A DNA stretch of 53,711 bases from CAYFQV01 sp964654185 (GTDB lineage Bacteria > Spirochaetota > Spirochaetia > DSM-27196 > PWMO01): contig CAZZIE010000009.1 of the NCBI GenBank assembly GCA_964654185.1, positions 1-53,711 of the forward strand, written 5' to 3'. Position 1 is the first letter of the stretch. Each line of letters starts with the position of its first letter. The notes below the pieces were generated by a model. It searched no databases, had not been told where the DNA came from, and saw nothing but the letters and a program-made list of their open reading frames with translations. The position numbers and the translations under genes were made by a program. This document shows positions 1 through 7,768 of this stretch, one piece after another.

Positions 1-269
1 GTCTCGTCGCTCCGGTTCGCGGCCCCCGGATCCTGGCCCGGATCCTGGCCGAGCTCCGTCCCCGTGCTGCCCGTCCCCGTGCTGTTCCTGGTGCCCATGA
101 GAAAGGAGCCGGCGGCGACGCGGACGAAGGCGGTCTTCGCTGTTGGCGGGCTGCTTGTGTTGCATGCTCCGTGTGCACCGTCTGCACCGGCGACGGCAGC
201 CGAGGCCGCCAGAAAAAGGAGCAGAGACAGAAGGAATGGTGGCGCGAGGCGAAGGGCGAGTGGCGACAT
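1..269 (-). CDS. Partial secreted formylglycine-generating-enzyme-like (SUMF1/FGE-sulfatase) protein
   Basis: Reading the minus strand from an ATG at 267-269, the frame stays open to the window edge (89 residues seen). It starts with a signal peptide (charged N-terminus, Leu/Phe-rich core, Ala-rich end at about residues 1-30). Next comes FVRVAAGSFLMGT at about residues 45-57, the classic opening of the FGE-sulfatase domain (usually GGTFLMGS). About 30 residues rich in Gly, Thr, Ser, Asp and Pro follow, then a Ser-Asp-Glu where the family usually has DExPxHxV. FGE-fold proteins either oxidise a sulfatase cysteine to formylglycine or serve as non-catalytic secreted domains; the active-site part lies outside the window, so the role cannot be set. 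No good ribosome site is seen. The family call is fairly firm; the start is moderate. Confidence 0.62.
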   Translation of the reverse strand, partial: MSPLALRLAPPFLLSLLLFLAASAAVAGADGAHGACNTSSPPTAKTAFVRVAAGSFLMGTRNSTGTGSTGTELGQDPGQDPGAANRSDE

Positions 270-377
270 GGCTTGTTCACAAGTTTCGTCGGTTGCAGGG
301 CTCGGCGCCAGTGCGCTCGCCATCGTTCGCCCGTGTGCCGGTTCGTGCCGGTCAATTCGTGAACGCCGGGAGTCCCT

Positions 378-1991
378 TCACGGAAGATGCCATGCAGAGA
401 GAACGGGGTGCTCGTGCCGCCAGGGATGAGCTTCCTCGAGTTGGGCCGCGACCTGGAAAAGGAGATCCTCCCGACCGAGGGGGGCCAGGAAATGCGTGCC
501 GATGGGAAGATGCTCCGCCGTCCGGAGGGTCGGCACCGACATGGCGGGGAGGCCGGTGGTGTTGGCGATCGGGGTGTAGGCAACCAAACGGTTCAGGAAA
601 CCTCGCATGCGCTGGAAGCTCCAGGACTGGTCGAAGGTCCCGATGGGGTGGGGCGGCTCGCTCAGTACCGGGGTGAGCAGAAGGTCGTAGGTACCGAGGA
701 AATCGCTCACCTGCCGTTCGATCCGCTTCAGCGTTATGTGGGCGACCTCGAGATCCGCCGGGGTGCTCCGGCGGTCGATCCCGGCAAGGCCGCGGGTGAA
801 GCGCTCGAGGACGGGCTTGCCGTCACGGCGGGCAACCGCCATGAGACAACGAAAGAGCGTTGGATTGTTCAGGAGCCCCCGAAGCGGCGCCGGGATTTCC
901 TCACGCTGTTGGAGCGCCTCGCGAACCTGTCGGTACACCAGGCCCGCACCCTGCGCCCAGAGTTGGGTGAAGGCGTCCGCGAAAGCGTCACCATCTATCG
1001 CCGGCCTTGCCTCTTCGACTGCGTGGCCCAACTCCTCGCACTGTCGCGCCATGCCCTCGACGGCGCGGATGCATTCCGGATGGGCGGGGTTGCCGGAGAA
1101 GTCCGTCGTGGTGAAGGCAATGCGGCAGCGCGGCGGCGGCTCGCTGATGACGTCGCGGTATGTGCGTTCCGGCCGCGGCAGGATCCAGGGCTCCCCGGGG
1201 CGGGGTCCACAGATCGCGTCCAGCATGGCCGCGCTGTCCCGGACCGTCCGGGAGAGAACGTGGTTCACCGCCAGGCTCCCATCGTAGCCCCAGAGTGCGG
1301 AAGGATTCCTACCCCGGCTCGGCTTCAAACCAAACAATCCGCAGCACGACGCCGGGATGCGTATTGAACCGCCGCCGTCGGCGGCGTGGGCAAGCGGCAC
1401 CATGCCGGAAGCCACTGCGGCCGCCGAGCCGCCGCTCGACCCGCCGGGCGAGAAATCGGGGTTCCAGGGATTCCGGGCGGCTCCGTGGAGCGCCGACTCC
1501 GTGTACGGCAGCAGCCCGAACTCGCAGAGGTTGGTGCGGCCGAGATCCCGTACACCCGCGGCGAACATCCGCTGTGCCACTTCGTGGGTCCACTCAGGGA
1601 CGTGATCTTTCAGCAGGGCCGAGCCGAAGGTCATTGTGGTGCCCTTTACCTGAAGGCTGTCCTTAAGCAGAAACGGGACCTCCGCGAATGGCGCGTCGGG
1701 CGGGGCCGCGTCTGCGTCCGCGTCAGGGCCCGCTCCCGCCGCCGCTTCCCGGGCCGCGCCTGCGGGCGTTCTGGAGTTCGCGTCCGGGGCCGCTGCCGCG
1801 CCCGCGCCAGCTCCGGGGGCCGCGTCCGGAGCCGGGTCATCGGTGCGTCGAATGACCGCGTTGAGCCGGGGATTGAGTTCGTCGATCACGCGCCGTGCCG
1901 CTTCCGCCACCTCACTCCTGGAGACCTGTCCGGTCCGAATGAGCTCGGCGAGCCCCAGGCCGTCGTAGTTCGCATACTCTGCTGCATTCAT
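378..1991 (-). CDS. Amidase signature family hydrolase
   Basis: A 537-residue amidase of the Ser-cisSer-Lys family, which cleaves amide bonds; the substrate is not readable. The catalytic Lys lies in FLLKDSLQVKG (about residue 103), and the glycine/serine-rich signature SPGGSSGGSAAAVASG is followed by DGGGSIRIPAS, supplying the cis-Ser and the nucleophilic Ser. The start at 1991 (MNAAEYANYDG) is preferred over longer frames because upstream residues look non-coding. Residues about 50-98, just before the catalytic Lys, form an Ala/Pro/Asp/Gly-rich insert not usual for the family. The gene follows the LuxR-type regulator by 55 bases on the same strand, so co-transcription is likely. Cyclic-dimer (6-aminohexanoate) hydrolases are possible relatives. 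Confidence 0.88.
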   Translation of the reverse strand: MNAAEYANYDGLGLAELIRTGQVSRSEVAEAARRVIDELNPRLNAVIRRTDDPAPDAAPGAGAGAAAAPDANSRTPAGAAREAAAGAGPDADADAAPPDAPFAEVPFLLKDSLQVKGTTMTFGSALLKDHVPEWTHEVAQRMFAAGVRDLGRTNLCEFGLLPYTESALHGAARNPWNPDFSPGGSSGGSAAAVASGMVPLAHAADGGGSIRIPASCCGLFGLKPSRGRNPSALWGYDGSLAVNHVLSRTVRDSAAMLDAICGPRPGEPWILPRPERTYRDVISEPPPRCRIAFTTTDFSGNPAHPECIRAVEGMARQCEELGHAVEEARPAIDGDAFADAFTQLWAQGAGLVYRQVREALQQREEIPAPLRGLLNNPTLFRCLMAVARRDGKPVLERFTRGLAGIDRRSTPADLEVAHITLKRIERQVSDFLGTYDLLLTPVLSEPPHPIGTFDQSWSFQRMRGFLNRLVAYTPIANTTGLPAMSVPTLRTAEHLPIGTHFLAPLGREDLLFQVAAQLEEAHPWRHEHPVLSAWHLP

Positions 1992-2046
1992 GTGTGGGCA
2001 CAGGGTACCCTGCCGGACGAACCTTTGCCAGACCGGTGGGGGTTGT

Positions 2047-3414
2047 TTACGTTCCCGGAAGGTGGTGTCGCTCCCCGGCGACGCTACTCTGCACCGTGAC
2101 AATGACCCGCGCCCGTTCCACCGGGCCCGGGGCGGGATTGCCGGCCGGCATAAGCGGGATTACGGAAACCGTCAGAACGGCCGTATTGGGGTCATTGCAT
2201 CTCAACGGGAACGAGACCGGCCCGGCGTAGCGGTTGCCTTCGGCGGCGGCGATCGCCGCCGAGACTGCTGCGCTGAGTTGCTCCCGCTGACCCGGGTCGA
2301 GGGGGCGCAACATGCCGTGACGAAGGGACAGGCACTCTCCCGATTGCAGCATCGTCTCACCGGGAGAGCTCGCCAGAAGCAGGCGTCCGCGGCTATCGAG
2401 AAGGAACCATGCCTCCGTCTCCGCCATTCCCAGGGGGCGGTGGCCATTGAGCCCGTGATCCGTCCGGAACGGCTGCACGCGGGAGGCGCCGAGCTCACTC
2501 GCCGCGGCGGACTCCGCCGACCGCTCCCAGAGGCGCGTGAGGGTATAGCGGACATGAGGAAAGAGGAGGATGCCGAGCTCACGATCCGCCGGGCTCACCG
2601 GCCCGGGTGACGGTGACTGCGCCAGGAAGAGCTGAACGCCCCATCGATCGTGCGGGAAGACCGTCCAGGTGAGCGCCTTCACTATGTCGAGGGTCCGGCA
2701 GTACTCGGTGTAGAATGGATGCCGATAAAAGGAGGGCGGCATGGGGTAGTCCTCCGTGACGGCAAAGAAGTCTCCGGGCCAGCTGAAGACCAGCGGAAGG
2801 AGAGGATTCTCGCCCGCGTAGTACTCGTCGTACCGCCGTTGCCAGTCCTCCCCCATGGCCGGAGCCGTGGTTACGGAGATGAAGTCTTCGCCCGGCGGGG
2901 TCGCCCAGGTGATCATGGGAATGTGCGATGAGAAGGTCCGGCCGAAGAGCCCCAGGAGATCCGGCAGACTTTCCGGATGAGCAAGGACTTGCTGCAGCGC
3001 CCCAATGAGGCGAAGAGCGTGCCGGTCGAGCCCAGGTACCTGCGACTCCTTCTTCCTTGGCAGGGCGATCAGGGCGGGAATCGTATCCGCCGGGTCCTTC
3101 GGCTCCGGCGTCGCGGCCGCCTCAATTTCCTCACGGACCGAGGCGCGGACGGCATCCGAAGAGAGGAGTCCGTCCCGGAAGGCGTTCCCTACCGCCTCGG
3201 TGCGGTTGGCGCTTCCGGTCTTGCGGAGTACCTGCCGGATGTGATTGCCGACGGTGAAGACGCTGATGCCGAGTGCCTTCGCGATTTCGCGGTCGGAGAA
3301 TCCCTCGGCGCATAACTGCAGGATCTCAAGCTGTCGCGGTGTCAGTGGTTTCGAGCCGTGCCCGTCACTCACACAGGGATATTCGATAATCTTACGCGAA
3401 TAGTCAAGAAACAC
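2047..3414 (-). CDS. Regulator with N-terminal LuxR-type helix-turn-helix
   Basis: The LuxR (GerE) DNA-binding domain lies at the N-terminus: KPLTPRQLEILQLCAEGFSD followed by REIAKALGISVFTVGNHIRQ, about residues 24-80. About 370 residues without a recognised domain follow and probably sense a signal. This order is the reverse of most LuxR proteins. The start at GTG 3414 has GAGG six bases upstream. A second GTG at 3372 begins right before the helix-turn-helix and sits just after a TTGACT-17-GAATAT promoter-like sequence, so a leaderless shorter form is possible. The longer open frame upstream to about 4450 is antisense to the oxidoreductase and was not used. The amidase follows and is the likely target or partner. 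Confidence 0.8.
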   Translation of the reverse strand: MFLDYSRKIIEYPCVSDGHGSKPLTPRQLEILQLCAEGFSDREIAKALGISVFTVGNHIRQVLRKTGSANRTEAVGNAFRDGLLSSDAVRASVREEIEAAATPEPKDPADTIPALIALPRKKESQVPGLDRHALRLIGALQQVLAHPESLPDLLGLFGRTFSSHIPMITWATPPGEDFISVTTAPAMGEDWQRRYDEYYAGENPLLPLVFSWPGDFFAVTEDYPMPPSFYRHPFYTEYCRTLDIVKALTWTVFPHDRWGVQLFLAQSPSPGPVSPADRELGILLFPHVRYTLTRLWERSAESAAASELGASRVQPFRTDHGLNGHRPLGMAETEAWFLLDSRGRLLLASSPGETMLQSGECLSLRHGMLRPLDPGQREQLSAAVSAAIAAAEGNRYAGPVSFPLRCNDPNTAVLTVSVIPLMPAGNPAPGPVERARVIVTVQSSVAGERHHLPGT

Positions 3415-3614
3415 GGACAACCTCGGCGACGGCGGGGCGGGGACGGAGCTTGGCGATGGACGGCGCTGGGCGGGGACGGAGCGGCGCGTGCGCGACCACG
3501 CAGAGTGTGCCCGGGGTGCCCCGGCGACCGGTGCAACCCGGACGGACCGTCGCCGGCCGCCGCGCAGGCCGGCGGGATAAGCCGGACGGGCCCGCGGGCC
3601 CGTCCTTGCGTGGG

Positions 3615-4724
3615 TCAGATCTTCTCGTAGTCTGGAATGTCGACGCGCTCGCCGCCCTTGAGGGCGGACTGGTGGGCACAGATGCCTACGGAGGTCCAGT
3701 TGGCAGCCTGGGCGGCGTTGGGGTAGGGGTCGCGGTCTTCGACGAGGGCGGAAACCATCTCGTGGACCAGGTGGGGGTGGGAGCCGCCGTGGCCGCCGCC
3801 CTGGACGAAGGAGAGGTGCTCCTCGTCGGTTACGGCCTGGGTGAACTTCCGAATGGGCTCGGGGAGGCGCTGGGCGAAGTCGGGCACCTCGACGCGGGAC
3901 GGGATTTCCGGCTCCGGCTTCTTGGCCGTGTGCAGCACCGGATTCTCGTCCTCGATGAGCGGCCATTCGTAGGATTTCTTTGAGCCGTAGACATCGATAC
4001 TCTCTCTGTACTGTCGGGCCGTGTCCCAGAGGAACCGCCAGACATGTGCAGCGACATCCGAGTCCTTGATGCTGATGTGGCAGGACTCCACGGCAAAGCG
4101 GTTGCCCGAGCGCGTGGCGACCTCTTCGTTGACGGCGCCGGAGCCGAAGCAGCTCACGTAGTCCGCCAGGCCGTCGACCATGGCCAGGACCGGGCTCACC
4201 ACGTGGGTGGCGTAGTGCATGGGGATCATGTCCTTCCAGTAGTCGGGCCAGCCCTCCATGTCCTGGGGGTGGGAGGCCTGCATGTACTGGATGCGGCCGA
4301 GCTCGCCCTTCTCGTAGAGCTCCTTCACAAAGAGGTACTCCCGGCTGTACACGACGGTTTCCGCCATCATGTATTTCAGGCCGGTCTCCTTCACCAGGGC
4401 CACGATCTCCTTGCACTCCTCGAGGGTCGTCGCCATGGGCACCGTGCACATGACGTGCTTGCCCGCCTTGAGCGCGGCAATGGACATGGGCGCGTGATCA
4501 GGAATTGGACTGTTGATGTGTACGAAGTCGACATTGGGATCCTTCAGCATGTCCTGGTAGTCGGTGTACCGGGTGCCGATGCCCATTCGATCGCCGAGGT
4601 CATCCAGCTTTGCCTTGTCCCGCCGGCAGATGGCTGCAATCTCCGCCCGGGGATGCGCCTGGTAGATGGGCACGAACTCCGCGCCGAAGCCCAATCCGAT
4701 AAGTCCTACGCTTACTTTGTCCAT
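3615..4724 (-). CDS. Gfo/Idh/MocA family NAD(P)-dependent oxidoreductase
   Basis: A 369-residue oxidoreductase. The N-terminal Rossmann fold opens with VGLIGLGFGAEF (dinucleotide-binding glycines); the C-terminal half has the family's alpha/beta substrate domain with ESCHISIKDSD and a His/Gly-rich GGGHGGSHPHLVHEM. Members oxidise or epimerise sugar or inositol hydroxyls in the cytoplasm. The usual EKP triad of the family is not seen at its normal place, where CTVPMATT stands. The start at 4724 is well set: AGGAGGT lies five bases before the ATG. It is divergent from the DeoR regulator and sugar operon, so it may act on the same or a related sugar, but that is inference. Confidence 0.9.
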   Translation of the reverse strand: MDKVSVGLIGLGFGAEFVPIYQAHPRAEIAAICRRDKAKLDDLGDRMGIGTRYTDYQDMLKDPNVDFVHINSPIPDHAPMSIAALKAGKHVMCTVPMATTLEECKEIVALVKETGLKYMMAETVVYSREYLFVKELYEKGELGRIQYMQASHPQDMEGWPDYWKDMIPMHYATHVVSPVLAMVDGLADYVSCFGSGAVNEEVATRSGNRFAVESCHISIKDSDVAAHVWRFLWDTARQYRESIDVYGSKKSYEWPLIEDENPVLHTAKKPEPEIPSRVEVPDFAQRLPEPIRKFTQAVTDEEHLSFVQGGGHGGSHPHLVHEMVSALVEDRDPYPNAAQAANWTSVGICAHQSALKGGERVDIPDYEKI

Positions 4725-5064
4725 TTCGACCTCCTGGTGGTTTCCGTGGCGTCCCGATCGCCGGGTTGCCGGTAGCGATAGATAGAGGACGCCTTTGATT
4801 GTAGGCCGGGCCGGTGCTCCTGTACATGGAAAATCTCGCATGGCGGTGACGTTCTTGCCCTAGTGGGGGGGCGTTGTCGGGTCGGTTGGCGCGGGCGGCC
4901 GGGACGCCGGGTAGGCCGCCGGTCCCAGGAAAGCGGTGCCCGGCCCGAGGCGCGGCGGGCTGCGGTGCGAGGACGTCGGTTTCCGGGCGCGTGCGGCCTG
5001 TTGCTGCGTGTACGTCTGCCGATTTTCTTTTCCTTTCGAACTTTTCTTGCTATCCTTCTAACCC

Positions 5065-5829
5065 ATGTTGGCTAATGACAGGAGAATGAAAATACTCGAA
5101 CTGCTTCGGGAAGAGGGTTCGGCAAAGGTGAGCTATCTCAGCAAGCTCTTCAGCGTCTCTGATCCGACAATCCGGCAGGACCTCGAAGCTTTGGAGCGGG
5201 AGGGCTTCGTTATTCGTGAGCACGGGGGTGCGTACCTGCGTTCCCTGAGTCAACAGGTCCGGACCATGTCCCTGCAGCACTCCGAGCATCTCGAAGAGAA
5301 ACGCCGAATCGCGAAGACGGCGGCGCAGTACGTGGATCCGGGATCGACGGTCATTCTGGACTCCGGATCGACGACGACCGAAATCGCGAAGCTTCTGGTG
5401 AGCGTCGATTATCTTACGGTGATCACGAACGCGCTGAATATCGCGCTCACTCTCGGTTCCTCACACGGAATCACGGTTCACGTGACGGGCGGCGAGTTCA
5501 AGGCACCAACGCTTTCCCTTGCAGGGGATCGGGCCGCCGCGTTTTTCGAGAACGTAAACGTCGACACGCTTTTCCTTGCAAGCGGCGGCATTGACAGCAA
5601 CTACCTCTTGACCTACCCGGGCTTTCAGGATCTCAGCGTGAAGAAAGCCATGATCGCGGCGGCAAAGCGCACCTTCCTGGTTGTGGACTCCTCGAAGTTC
5701 GGGAACGCCGCTCTCGCCTCGCTGGGTCCCATCTCCTTGGTGAACAGCGTCATTACCGACTCCGCGCTTTCGTCTGATCAGCGCGCCGCGATCGAAGAAC
5801 GCGGGGTGGCGGTAATCATTGCGGAGTAG
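5065..5829 (+). CDS. DeoR-family transcriptional regulator of the adjoining sugar operon
   Basis: A 254-residue repressor. The N-terminal DeoR helix-turn-helix runs from RRMKILELLREEGSAKVSYL through VSDPTIRQDLEALEREGFVIREHGG, about residues 5-60. The C-terminal DeoRC sugar-phosphate-sensing domain includes ILDSGSTTTEIAKLL, VITNALNIA and FLASGGID. Such proteins usually repress the neighbouring sugar genes until a phosphorylated intermediate binds. The start at 5065 gives the family's usual N-terminus, but no Shine-Dalgarno precedes it; TATCCT at 5051-5056 lies nine bases upstream, which fits a leaderless mRNA. An internal ATG at 5086 has AGGAG too close to use well. The gene ends 136 bases before the transketolase genes. 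Confidence 0.92.
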   Translation: MLANDRRMKILELLREEGSAKVSYLSKLFSVSDPTIRQDLEALEREGFVIREHGGAYLRSLSQQVRTMSLQHSEHLEEKRRIAKTAAQYVDPGSTVILDSGSTTTEIAKLLVSVDYLTVITNALNIALTLGSSHGITVHVTGGEFKAPTLSLAGDRAAAFFENVNVDTLFLASGGIDSNYLLTYPGFQDLSVKKAMIAAAKRTFLVVDSSKFGNAALASLGPISLVNSVITDSALSSDQRAAIEERGVAVIIAE

Positions 5830-5871
5830 TCGACGCCGAGCACGGGGCGCAGAAAATACCAAGTAAAACAC

Positions 5872-5900
5872 TTTCGATTACGTTTGTATTTTTTTCGATT
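5872..5900 (+). promoter_or_regulatory. Paired TTTCGATT direct repeats, likely DeoR operator
   Basis: TTTCGATT occurs at 5872-5879 and 5893-5900, starts 21 bases apart (two helical turns on the same face), ending two bases before the -35 box of the sugar operon. DeoR-family proteins often bind direct CTTTC-like repeats. Seen in sequence; the pairing with the upstream regulator is inference. Confidence 0.55.
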
Positions 5901-5902
5901 GT

Positions 5903-5931
5903 TTGACAAATAGCCACACCCGGGATACCAT
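5903..5931 (+). promoter_or_regulatory. Sigma-70-type promoter of the sugar operon
   Basis: TTGACA at 5903-5908, 17-base spacer, TACCAT at 5926-5931. The first gene begins at 5966, giving a leader of about 28 bases. Confidence 0.65.
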
Positions 5932-5965
5932 GCTTCCGAACCCAATTCTTTTCGGGAGGAGTCCA

Positions 5966-6808
5966 TTGTATTCCCACACGGAGCTCAGAGCGCGAGCCAC
6001 GCGCCTCCGGATTGAAATGCTCAATATGATCTTCGATGCAGGAGAGGGGCACACAGGGGGCTCGCTCTCGGCTCTCGATCTCCTCGTGGCGCTCTACTTC
6101 GACGAGCTGAATGTTGACCCGTCAAACCCAATGGATCCACTTCGCGACCGCTTCGTCATGAGCAAGGGCCACAGCGTCCAGGCGTACTACTGCGTTCTTG
6201 CCGACTGGGGATTCTTTCCTCGCGAGGAATTGAAGACCTACGGAAAGTTCGGGACCCGCCTGTTCGGACACCCCACCACAAAGGTGCCGGGAGTAGAGCT
6301 TCCGACGGGTGCGCTGGGCCACGGTCTCTCCGTCGGCGTCGGAATGGCCCTCGGCGCGAAACGCGACGGTGCGAGCTATCGAACGTACGTCCTCATGGGC
6401 GACGGCGAGCAGGCGGAAGGAAGCATATGGGAAGCGGCAATGTCCGCCTCCCATTACGAGCTGAACAACCTGGTGGGCATCATTGATCACAACAAGCTGC
6501 AGATCAGTGATGAAGTCGATCGGGTAATGCGGATCTCGTCACTCGTGGACCGGTGGGCAAGCTTCGGGTGGCGGGTCGCGGAAGTCGACGGCCACGACTT
6601 CAGCGCCCTGCGCAACGCCTTCGAGGAGAGTAGGGCCGAGGAGTCGAAGCCTACACTCATTGTTGCTCATACCAAGAAGGGATCCGGGATCTCGTTCATG
6701 GAGAACGAGCTGAGCTGGCACCATCGCGTCCCCAAGCAGGACGAGCTGGAGGCAGCGATCAAGGAGCTGGAGTCCAAGGCGGTGGAGATTGAACATGGCG
6801 ACAGATAG
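5966..6808 (+). CDS. Transketolase-like, N-terminal (thiamine diphosphate-binding) subunit
   Basis: A 280-residue protein matching the N-terminal half of transketolase. It has GHTGGSLSALDLLVALYF, the FVMSKGHSVQAYY segment, GALGHGLSVGVGMALGAK, the ThDP/Mg motif GDGEQAEGSIWEA and IIDHNKLQISDE. With the next gene it should form a split transketolase moving a two-carbon ketol unit between sugar phosphates. The TTG at 5966 is chosen because GGAGG lies six bases upstream; no ATG has a comparable site. The gene overlaps the C-terminal subunit by 14 bases. Next to a kinase and an isomerase, its donor is probably a phosphorylated ketose made by this operon, as with the AptA/AptB pair of D-apiose breakdown. 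Confidence 0.92.
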   Translation: MYSHTELRARATRLRIEMLNMIFDAGEGHTGGSLSALDLLVALYFDELNVDPSNPMDPLRDRFVMSKGHSVQAYYCVLADWGFFPREELKTYGKFGTRLFGHPTTKVPGVELPTGALGHGLSVGVGMALGAKRDGASYRTYVLMGDGEQAEGSIWEAAMSASHYELNNLVGIIDHNKLQISDEVDRVMRISSLVDRWASFGWRVAEVDGHDFSALRNAFEESRAEESKPTLIVAHTKKGSGISFMENELSWHHRVPKQDELEAAIKELESKAVEIEHGDR

Positions 6809-7766
6809 TGTGAAAACCCAAACGGCCACCCGCAAAGCCTTTAGCGGCGAGATCGAGCGTTTGGCACATGACGATGACCGGATTTGCGTGGTTACCTCCG
6901 ACGCAAAGGGTTCCGTCACACTGAAAGAGTTCGAGAAGCACCTGCCGAACCAGTTCGTCGAAGTCGGAATCGCGGAGCAGAATGCGGTGGGGGTCGGAGC
7001 CGGTCTGGCGAACAGCGGCCGAACCGTTTTCGTCTGCGGCCCGGCGTGCTTCTACTCCGCTCGCGCCATTGAGCAGGTGAAGAACGATGTAGCCTACGCC
7101 GGCTCAAACGTCATAATCGTCGCGGTGAGCGGCGGGGTAGCCTACGGCGCGCTTGGAAGCACCCATCACTCCGTCCATGACATTGCCGTATACCGTGCAA
7201 TACCGGAGGTGCAGATCGTGCTTCCGTCCGACGCCCGGCAGACCGAGTGGGCGACGCGCGCCCTCGCCGAGCGCGGCGGTCCCGCGTACATGCGCCTGGG
7301 CCGCAATCCCGTGCCCGACATCTACACGGAAGAGACTCCGGACTTTCGCCTGGGGCAGGCGCACCGGCTACGAAGCGGCTCCGACATTACCATTGTTGCG
7401 ACGGGCGAGACGGTGCACCACGCCGTGACTGCGACGGAGCGCCTTGCCGCAGAGGGCATTCAGGCAGACCTTCTGGATCTTCACACCATCAAGCCCTTCG
7501 ACCGGGACGCGGTCCTTTCGTCCGTCTCTCGAACCGGCGCAGTCGTGACCGTGGAGGAACACAGCGTTCACGGCGGTCTTGGTGCGGCCGTGGCGGAGGT
7601 CCTCTCCCAGGAGCTGCCGAGGCCAATGCGGGTGCTCGGATTCCCGGATGAGTTTCTCGTGGCGGGCAGCGGGGCCGAGCTCTTCGAGCACTACGGCATC
7701 TCGGCGGACGGCATTGCCGCAGCTGCGCGTGATCTGCTTCACGTCGGACCGAAGATGGAGAAATGA
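6795..7766 (+). CDS. Transketolase-like, C-terminal subunit
   Basis: A 323-residue protein with the pyrimidine-binding and C-terminal domains. It has VEVGIAEQNAVGVGAGLA (the catalytic Glu region), CGPACFYSARAIEQVKND, the YGALGSTHHSVHDIAVYRAI segment and, in the C-terminal domain, DLHTIKPFDRDAV and VTVEEHSVHGGLG. It completes the ThDP site with the N-terminal subunit. The ATG at 6795 has GGAG seven bases upstream. Its stop overlaps the region just before the kinase start, so translation is probably coupled. DXP-synthase-like pairs share the fold, but length and context favour transketolase. Confidence 0.92.
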   Translation: MATDSVKTQTATRKAFSGEIERLAHDDDRICVVTSDAKGSVTLKEFEKHLPNQFVEVGIAEQNAVGVGAGLANSGRTVFVCGPACFYSARAIEQVKNDVAYAGSNVIIVAVSGGVAYGALGSTHHSVHDIAVYRAIPEVQIVLPSDARQTEWATRALAERGGPAYMRLGRNPVPDIYTEETPDFRLGQAHRLRSGSDITIVATGETVHHAVTATERLAAEGIQADLLDLHTIKPFDRDAVLSSVSRTGAVVTVEEHSVHGGLGAAVAEVLSQELPRPMRVLGFPDEFLVAGSGAELFEHYGISADGIAAAARDLLHVGPKMEK

Positions 7767-7768
7767 CC

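Noticed and set aside
3415..4449. Long minus-strand open frame extending the LuxR-type gene to about 800 residues
   Set aside because: The extra residues are Arg/Gly/Pro-rich and lie in the same strand but another frame of the oxidoreductase gene, whose protein sequence is clearly real.
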